5,723 bases of DNA from contig JAJYMD010000020.1 in assembly GCA_021787255.1 (NCBI GenBank), positions 1 through 5,723 of the forward strand, in the 5' to 3' direction. Shown here piece by piece: positions 1 through 3,983 of this stretch. The notes below the pieces were generated by a model. It worked only from the letters and a program-made list of their open reading frames with translations, was not told the DNA's origin and made no database searches. The translations under genes were made by a program, and so were the position numbers. Source of the stretch: Actinomycetes bacterium (GTDB taxonomy: Bacteria > Actinomycetota > Acidimicrobiia > Acidimicrobiales > RAAP-2). Position 1 is the first letter of the stretch. Every line of letters begins with the position of its first letter.

Positions 1-813
1 ATCCCCGAGCGGCAGAGGATCCGGACGCGACCCGCGACCGGGGACCGTCGTCGCCGACTCGCCGGCTCCGTCCTGAAGGCCGCCGCGCGGGCCGTGCGCT
101 GGTCGGGTGCGGCTCGCCGATCCCACACGAGCGCCCGCGGGAGGCGGACCCCCGAGGGCGTGCCGGGCAGACCCGTTCCCACCCCGTGCCCCCTCCGCGT
201 GCAAGGTGCCCTGGACGTAGCTGCGGTACCGGTGGTACACGCCGAACGCGACGGCCGCGAGGAGCAGGGCGGCGAGCACGTAGCCGGCGTCCCCGAACCC
301 CGAGGCGATGGAGTGCCAGCGCGTGCCCACCCCGTAGCCGATGCCGGCCCAGGCGCCGTCCCAGAGCAGCGACCCCGCAGCGGTGAGGACCCCGAAGCGC
401 ACGGCCGGCACCTCGGCGATGCCGGCGGGGAGCGCGACGAAATTCCGGATGACCGGGAGCAGGCGGCTGCCGAAGACGCCGAAGCGCTGGTGGCGGTCGT
501 ACCACGCCTCGGCCCGATCGAGGTCGTGGTGGCTGATGAGCACGTAGCGGCCGAACCGGTCGACCACCGCCCGACCTGCGTAGCGGCCCAGCACCCATGC
601 GATGTACGCGCCGACCAGCTCACCGAGGACCCCCGCCACGACGACGGCCGCCAGGTTCAGCTTCCCCTGGGCGGCGAGCGCCCCGGCGAAGCCCATGGTG
701 AGCTCCGAGGAGGTGGGCACGCAGCACGACTGGAGCACGCACAGGACGAACACCGCGCCGTAGCCGGCGGTCGAGACGAAGTTCGTGAAGGTCAGCAGGC
801 CGAGCAGGTGCAC
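1..813 (-). CDS. DedA family (VTT/SNARE-associated domain) membrane protein, C-terminal end outside window
   Basis: Integral membrane protein of the DedA superfamily; members are linked to envelope homeostasis, and some to recycling of undecaprenyl phosphate or lipid scrambling. The substrate here is unknown. The frame has no stop down to base 1, so 271 codons are visible. Seen: a hydrophobic start (residues 3-30), then VPTSSE at 32-37 with the acidic residue typical of the family, a GxLAAQGKLN-like stretch (44-53), a second hydrophobic segment (54-75) ending in LGRYAG, and the hallmark FGSRLLPVIR (114-123) followed by AGIAEVPAVRF and a W/GYGVG segment (151-163). R117 and R123 are spaced like the two essential arginines of E. 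coli YqjA/YghB. A last hydrophobic segment lies near 177-192. GTG at 813 is the only sensible start, with GGAGGAG ten bases upstream. Residues 203-271 are Gly/Pro/Arg/Ser-rich, unlike the compact ~200-220-residue family. Because no minus-strand stop exists in any frame across 1-300, the open tail alone is weak evidence that it is coding. Confidence 0.87.
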   Translation of the reverse strand, partial: MHLLGLLTFTNFVSTAGYGAVFVLCVLQSCCVPTSSELTMGFAGALAAQGKLNLAAVVVAGVLGELVGAYIAWVLGRYAGRAVVDRFGRYVLISHHDLDRAEAWYDRHQRFGVFGSRLLPVIRNFVALPAGIAEVPAVRFGVLTAAGSLLWDGAWAGIGYGVGTRWHSIASGFGDAGYVLAALLLAAVAFGVYHRYRSYVQGTLHAEGARGGNGSARHALGGPPPAGARVGSASRTRPAHGPRGGLQDGAGESATTVPGRGSRPDPLPLGD

Positions 814-823
814 GCGCGAAGAG

Positions 824-830
824 CTCCTCC
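824..830 (-). promoter_or_regulatory. Ribosome binding site for the DedA-family gene
   Basis: The minus strand reads GGAGGAG here, ten bases before the GTG codon at 813. The spacing is slightly long but acceptable. It decides the start, because no other in-frame ATG or GTG lies close by. Confidence 0.6.
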
Positions 831-846
831 GAGCCGGTGGGGACGC

Positions 847-857
847 CCATAGTATGG
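847..857. promoter_or_regulatory. AT-rich palindrome CCATAGTATGG, possible -10 element or operator
   Basis: This is a perfect 5-base inverted repeat around a single central base, and the most AT-rich spot in the divergent intergenic region. On the minus strand it contains TACTAT (854-849), a 4/6 match to the TATAAT -10 consensus. It sits about 36 bases before the DedA GTG, which would give a 5' leader of roughly 30 bases. Its symmetry also gives TAGTAT on the plus strand (850-855), facing the small gene at 1050. No good -35 hexamer was found at 16-18 bases on either side, so this is a candidate only. Confidence 0.3.
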
Positions 858-908
858 AGCCGCGGACAGCCCCAGCCGTCACTCCCAGGCTGCGCGATCG
901 ATGCTGAC

Positions 909-928
909 GTGCAGATGAAGATCTGCGC
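909..928. repeat. Small inverted repeat (hairpin) in the divergent intergenic region
   Basis: GCAGAT (911-916) and ATCTGC (921-926) are exact inverted copies around the four bases GAAG. One more G-C pair (909/928) and a T/G wobble (910/927) extend the stem to eight. It lies between the DedA start and the small plus-strand gene, 122 bases before the latter's GTG. It could be a regulator site or a structure in a 5' leader, and a stem of this size can also arise by chance. Apart from this and the palindrome at 847-857, I see nothing distinctive in 814-1049. Confidence 0.35.
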
Positions 929-1039
929 TCCCGGTCCACCTGGCCGCGTTGCGTCGCCTCGTTGCCGCCACGACGGACGGCCGGCGCGCGCTTCGCCACG
1001 GCCTCGGCCCAGCGCGCGCAGAACGACCCCGCTGCAGAG

Positions 1040-1044
1040 AGGAG
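1040..1044 (+). promoter_or_regulatory. Ribosome binding site for the small orphan gene
   Basis: AGGAG lies five bases before GTG at 1050. It favours this start over the ATG at 1065, where a second GAGGAG abuts the ATG with no spacer. Confidence 0.5.
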
Positions 1045-1049
1045 CGCGA

Positions 1050-1295
1050 GTGGACGTAGAGGAGATGGCGACGTCGCTGGCTCGAAGGATGGCAGGCGGC
1101 GATCCTCGGGCTGCGGACGTGGCCGCTGCGCGAGCGGCGTTGGCCGAGCTGGGCGTCGCCGGCCTCGTCGCGCGCCTCGAGCTCGCCGAGCGCATCTTGC
1201 GGACCGGATCGGCGTTCCACCTGATCTCGCGCTTCTTCGTCGACGGCAGCGAGGAGCAGCGCTACCTGCTCGAGCTCGAAGCCGAAGGGCGCTGA
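1050..1295 (+). CDS. Small hypothetical protein, 81 residues
   Basis: I do not recognise this family. It is the only plus-strand gene I accept. The frame shows strong G/C preference at third positions, a plausible AGGAG site and a balanced composition, unlike the Arg-rich shadow frames around it. The protein is predicted to be mostly helical. Its first part is Ala-rich and amphipathic (residues 5-35, with LARRMAGGDP near 10-19). A Leu/Ala helix follows (GVAGLVARLELAERI), then a distinctive aromatic stretch, SAFHLISRFFVDG, and an acidic end, EEQRYLLELEAEG. There is no signal peptide, membrane segment or cysteine, so it is probably cytoplasmic. The in-frame extension upstream to 837 is rejected because it is Pro/Arg-rich and lacks a ribosome site. 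The gene is divergent from the DedA gene, and its last 34 bases overlap the 3' end of the YfhO-like gene. Its stop falls inside a 13-base repeat. Confidence 0.6.
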   Translation: MDVEEMATSLARRMAGGDPRAADVAAARAALAELGVAGLVARLELAERILRTGSAFHLISRFFVDGSEEQRYLLELEAEGR

Positions 1296-3817
1296 TGCCA
1301 GCGGCGCTCACGGCGCTGATGCCAAGGACGCCGGCTCGACGCCCGGCTCCCGAGCCGGCTCCCGAGCCCCCAGCCGGCAGCCAGCGCCACCAGTCCGGCG
1401 GCCAGGGCCCAGAGCGCCACTCCTTCGTGGGGCGGGACGAACGAGAAGCGCACGACGGTTCGTCCCCGCCCGAGCAGGACCGACTGGAAGAGGACGCCGT
1501 CACGACGGACCTCGAGCGCGTGCCCGTCGCCGGTGGCCGACCACCCCGCCATCCAGAGCTCTCGCCGGACGAGGACCGCAGCGCGCCGGCAGTCCACGTT
1601 CACCGAGTCGACCTGCTGGTCGGACAGCACGCAGACCGCTCGGCGCGTCCGGCCCGACCCCGACGCCGCGCTCGAGCCCGAGGCGGGTGACGCCGGAGGC
1701 CGAGGCGACGCCTCGCTGCCCGCGGCCTGCGCAGAGTACATCGGTGCGGCACGAGGCAGCCGGTACACCTCGGCATGACGGTCGGCAAAGACGCGCCTGA
1801 GCCCCAGGGCCGAGAGGCTCGCGGCGTCCTGGGACCCCGTGTAGACGACGACGTCGCGCACCCCGATGGCCTCGTACCACCCCAAGGAGCCGGCCAGCGC
1901 GCGGACCGGGGTCTCGGTCTCGTCACGAGCGCCTCCGGCGGGGACCACGATCGTCGTGCCGTCGAAATGGTTCGGGATGGTGCTCGGATCCAGTCGGCGC
2001 ACGATGAAGCGCGCGTAGCTCTTGGGCATCGGGAGGTCGTTCACGTCGGCCTCCTCCACCTGGAGGTAGCTCCCGAAGTTCGGGTTCAGCACGCCACCGA
2101 GGGTGAAGAGGCGCCCAGTGCGGCCATGCGTCTCGGCCCAGCGGACGAGCGCAGTGTCGATCTTGCCGCCCCGGGGCGCCGAGAGCTCGGGCACGACGAA
2201 CATCGCGCACGCGTCCAGGACCACCAGGCCGGTGAGCACCAGGCCACGGAGCCGCCCGCGCAGGAGGAGCCCCGCAGCGCCGACGACGGCTGCGATCCCG
2301 AACCCCCACGCGAGCGACCCGAGGATCCAGGCGTGCGACTCGGACACGGACCCGACGGCTCCGAGGAGCCTGCGTCCGGCCTCGAGCGTCCAGAGCGCAC
2401 AGCCCGCCGCGACCACGACCGCGGCGCCGAGGCACCACGAGGGCACGTCTGCGCGGCGCAGGTCGTCGACGGCCAAGCAGGCGAGCACCACGCAGGCGAG
2501 CTCGATCGACGGCGTCAGGTACCGGTAGACCTCCACGTGGTTCATGAGCGGGAGGACGTCGAAGAGGCGCTCGAACGGGCCGATGCCGTAGGTGCGCCCG
2601 AGCGCGACCACGACCCAGGCGGCAAGCCCGAGGCGCAGCACCCGGAGCCGCCGGCCCCACAACGCGACCACCCCGAGGACGAGGAGGGTCGTGGTGAGGT
2701 AGCCCCCGACGTCGATCCAGAAGCTGCCGAGGACCCCGGATGCCTCGGCCGGGGTGAAGCCGAAGATCGGCCCGGCGACGTAGGGGAAGAAAAGGGCACC
2801 GACCCCGGAGCCGGGCACCGAGAGCGCGTCGTAGCCTCCGGCGTGGGGTCCGAGGTAGGCAGCGGGCAGGTAGTCGCCGAAGGCGACGAGGAGCGGTGCC
2901 GCGAGGAGGGCACCCACGACGACACCTGCGACGAGCTTGCGCGCGTACCCGAGGAGCGCGCGGCGTCCGAGACCGCGTGCTCTGAGCGCGCTCCACACGA
3001 CGGCGAAGATGCCGTCGAGGTAGGCGACCTCGGGAAACCCCGCGTAGACGGAGAGCGCGAGCGCCACTGCGACGAGCCCGAAGGAGCCCGCGCGTCCCTC
3101 TTCGGCCGCGACCCGAGCCCGTTCGGCGCCGAGAAGCAGAAGCGGGAGGAACGCGATCGGGTTCACCGGCGCGTGCATGAACCACGCGTACGTGCCGTTC
3201 AGCGCGAAGGCGGAGCCGCCGCCTGCCGCGATCCACCTCGAGACGCCGACGCGGGCGAGGAGCCGGTAGGTCGCCATCCCGGTGACGGCTTCGAGGAGCA
3301 TGTGGAACAGGAGCTGCCCGCTGGGCAGCGCGAGCAGGAGGGTCGGTGGGAAGAGCGCCGCCGACTGCATCTCTCCCGCGAGCGGCGCGCCGACGCCCTC
3401 GTACGGGTTCCACCAGGGGATCTTGCCGTGGAGCAGGTCCAGCGCCGCCAGGTGCCCCAAGGACTGAGCGGTCGTGCCGGCGTTCGGGTCGATCGTGAAG
3501 CGGCCTGCCAGGACGCCTCCCTTGACGACGACCGCGAGGCCGCTCATCGAGATGAGCGGGTTCGGGTCGAAGGCGCCGAAGGCGTACAGCGAGCTCGCGG
3601 CGACCACCACCATCGCGACCAGCGCGTAGGGACCGAGGCGCGAGACGAGCTCCGTACCCACCCCTGAGCCGATGCGCCGGAGACCACGCCCGACGTCCCC
3701 GACCACCGCCTGGCGGAATTGCTCGGCCGCGACGCCGACGCGGCCCGAGGGGCCCGGAAGGAGCTGCGCGCCCCGCGCCGACCTCGTCTTCGCCGGGGTG
3801 GCGGAGCTCGACGTCAC
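1262..3817 (-). CDS. YfhO-like polytopic membrane protein, probable GT-C-type glycosyltransferase (851 residues)
   Basis: Probable membrane glycosyltransferase resembling YfhO, whose Bacillus and Listeria members take part in teichoic-acid glycosylation from lipid-linked sugars outside the membrane. The substrate here is unknown. Seen: an Arg-rich, presumably cytoplasmic N-terminus (1-60), TM1 near 63-83, then a large presumably extracytoplasmic loop with TIDPNAGTTAQ (108-118), GKIPWWNPYEGVGAPLAGEM (131-150) and LFPPTLLL, motifs typical of such proteins. About ten more hydrophobic segments follow (roughly 168-182, 218-232, 246-280, 296-315, 372-388, 394-408, 438-450, 461-478, 497-520, 524-545). 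A soluble domain (about 546-795) comes next, with a Ser/Ala/Pro-rich insert at 697-724. The end carries the YfhO-like pattern of VLLGRGRTVVRFSFVPPHEG, a last membrane segment (798-816) and a repetitive basic tail (818-851). Asp84 and Asp110 are candidate catalytic acids by analogy only. Start is GTG at 3817, the first possible in-frame start after an upstream in-frame stop; its GGGGAG site touches the GTG, so initiation may be coupled to a short upstream ORF. Confidence 0.82.
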   Translation of the reverse strand: MTSSSATPAKTRSARGAQLLPGPSGRVGVAAEQFRQAVVGDVGRGLRRIGSGVGTELVSRLGPYALVAMVVVAASSLYAFGAFDPNPLISMSGLAVVVKGGVLAGRFTIDPNAGTTAQSLGHLAALDLLHGKIPWWNPYEGVGAPLAGEMQSAALFPPTLLLALPSGQLLFHMLLEAVTGMATYRLLARVGVSRWIAAGGGSAFALNGTYAWFMHAPVNPIAFLPLLLLGAERARVAAEEGRAGSFGLVAVALALSVYAGFPEVAYLDGIFAVVWSALRARGLGRRALLGYARKLVAGVVVGALLAAPLLVAFGDYLPAAYLGPHAGGYDALSVPGSGVGALFFPYVAGPIFGFTPAEASGVLGSFWIDVGGYLTTTLLVLGVVALWGRRLRVLRLGLAAWVVVALGRTYGIGPFERLFDVLPLMNHVEVYRYLTPSIELACVVLACLAVDDLRRADVPSWCLGAAVVVAAGCALWTLEAGRRLLGAVGSVSESHAWILGSLAWGFGIAAVVGAAGLLLRGRLRGLVLTGLVVLDACAMFVVPELSAPRGGKIDTALVRWAETHGRTGRLFTLGGVLNPNFGSYLQVEEADVNDLPMPKSYARFIVRRLDPSTIPNHFDGTTIVVPAGGARDETETPVRALAGSLGWYEAIGVRDVVVYTGSQDAASLSALGLRRVFADRHAEVYRLPRAAPMYSAQAAGSEASPRPPASPASGSSAASGSGRTRRAVCVLSDQQVDSVNVDCRRAAVLVRRELWMAGWSATGDGHALEVRRDGVLFQSVLLGRGRTVVRFSFVPPHEGVALWALAAGLVALAAGWGLGSRLGSRASSRRPWHQRRERRWHQRPSASSSSR
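1288..1324. repeat. Two copies of a 13-base direct repeat, 24-base period
   Basis: GGCGCTGATGCCA occurs at 1288-1300 and again at 1312-1324. On the minus strand the copies produce the repeated WHQR at residues 832-835 and 840-843 of the YfhO-like protein. On the plus strand the first copy contains the TGA stop of the small gene (1293-1295). The exact 24-base period keeps the YfhO-like frame open, as expected of a local duplication. Confidence 0.75.
1330..1359. terminator. Strong GC hairpin between converging genes, possible bidirectional terminator
   Basis: GCCGGCTCG (1330-1338) and CGAGCCGGC (1351-1359) are exact inverted copies with a 12-base loop. The stem begins 35 bases after the stop of the small plus-strand gene and lies within the last codons of the YfhO-like gene. 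There is no T-run on either side, so it does not fit the classic intrinsic form. It could still slow polymerase coming from the plus side. It may also simply be a by-product of the GC-rich repeats around it. Confidence 0.3.
1343..1366. repeat. Perfect 12-base tandem duplication
   Basis: CCGGCTCCCGAG occurs twice in direct succession (1343-1354 and 1355-1366), and a partial copy, CCGGCTC, lies at 1331-1337. In the YfhO-like protein this encodes LGSRLGSR (residues 818-825), just after the last membrane segment. The period is a multiple of three, so the frame is kept. Confidence 0.8.
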
Positions 3818-3846
3818 CTCCCCGACGACCTCGGACCGGCTCGCAT
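3814..3846 (-). CDS. Possible 10-residue leader ORF overlapping the YfhO-like gene start
   Basis: An ATG at 3846 opens ten codons (MRAGPRSSGR) ending in TGA at 3814-3816. This stop shares two bases with the GTG start of the YfhO-like gene (the order is GTGA). The ATG has the better ribosome site: AGGTGA four bases upstream, in a purine-rich run. By contrast the GTG has its GGGGAG directly against it. Seen is only the arrangement; that ribosomes finishing the leader restart at GTG is inference. The peptide has no recognisable family and may matter only for being translated. Confidence 0.3.
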   Translation of the reverse strand: MRAGPRSSGR

Positions 3847-3850
3847 CAGC

Positions 3851-3856
3851 TCACCT
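3851..3856 (-). promoter_or_regulatory. Ribosome binding site AGGTGA before the possible leader ORF
   Basis: The minus strand reads AGGTGA within a run of G and A, four bases before ATG at 3846. It matches the 3' end of 16S rRNA well and is the best ribosome site in the 166-base gap. It favours initiation at 3846, in the leader frame, over direct initiation at 3817. Confidence 0.4.
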
Positions 3857-3880
3857 CTCCCCCTGCCACCACCTCCATTC

Positions 3881-3908
3881 TCGCCGGCCGCCGGCAAGCG
3901 GTCGGCGA
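3881..3908 (-). terminator. GC hairpin downstream of nrdJ, possible terminator
   Basis: TCGCCGGCCG (3881-3890) and CGGTCGGCGA (3899-3908) pair over ten positions with one imperfect pair and an 8-base loop. On the minus-strand transcript the imperfect pair is A-C. The hairpin begins 75 bases after the nrdJ stop and ends 34 bases before the possible leader ATG of the next gene. There is no U-run after it, which is common in high-GC actinobacteria. It could end nrdJ transcription or be a leader structure of the following gene. I found no convincing promoter in the rest of 3818-3983. Confidence 0.4.
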
Positions 3909-3983
3909 CGGCCACGTCCTCGCCACCGGGTCGGCCGCGAATCTCGCCCGCTGCAACGCGAGAGGACCTGCACGAGGCTCATC

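Noticed and set aside
94..852. 252-codon plus-strand frame opposite the DedA-family gene
   Set aside because: The opposite strand encodes a convincing DedA domain. This frame is a Glu/Ala/Pro/Arg-rich shadow with no motif.
837..1049. N-terminal extension of the small plus-strand gene back to GTG at 837
   Set aside because: The extra 71 residues are Pro/Arg-rich with poor codon character, and no ribosome site precedes 837. GTG at 1050 has AGGAG at good spacing.
620..1195. 191-codon minus-strand frame spanning the divergent intergenic gap
   Set aside because: It overlaps both the DedA N-terminus and the small plus-strand gene in other frames, and its product is Arg/Ala-rich without structure.
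1923..3413. 496-codon minus-strand frame inside the YfhO-like gene
   Set aside because: It is out of frame with the real gene, extremely Arg/Pro-rich and lacks any recognisable motif.
1775..3667. 630-codon open frame on the plus strand opposite the YfhO-like gene
   Set aside because: It lies entirely antisense to a gene with clear membrane segments and family motifs. Its product is rich in Glu, Arg, Asp, Pro and Gly without domain-like patterns, as expected of a shadow frame in GC-rich DNA.
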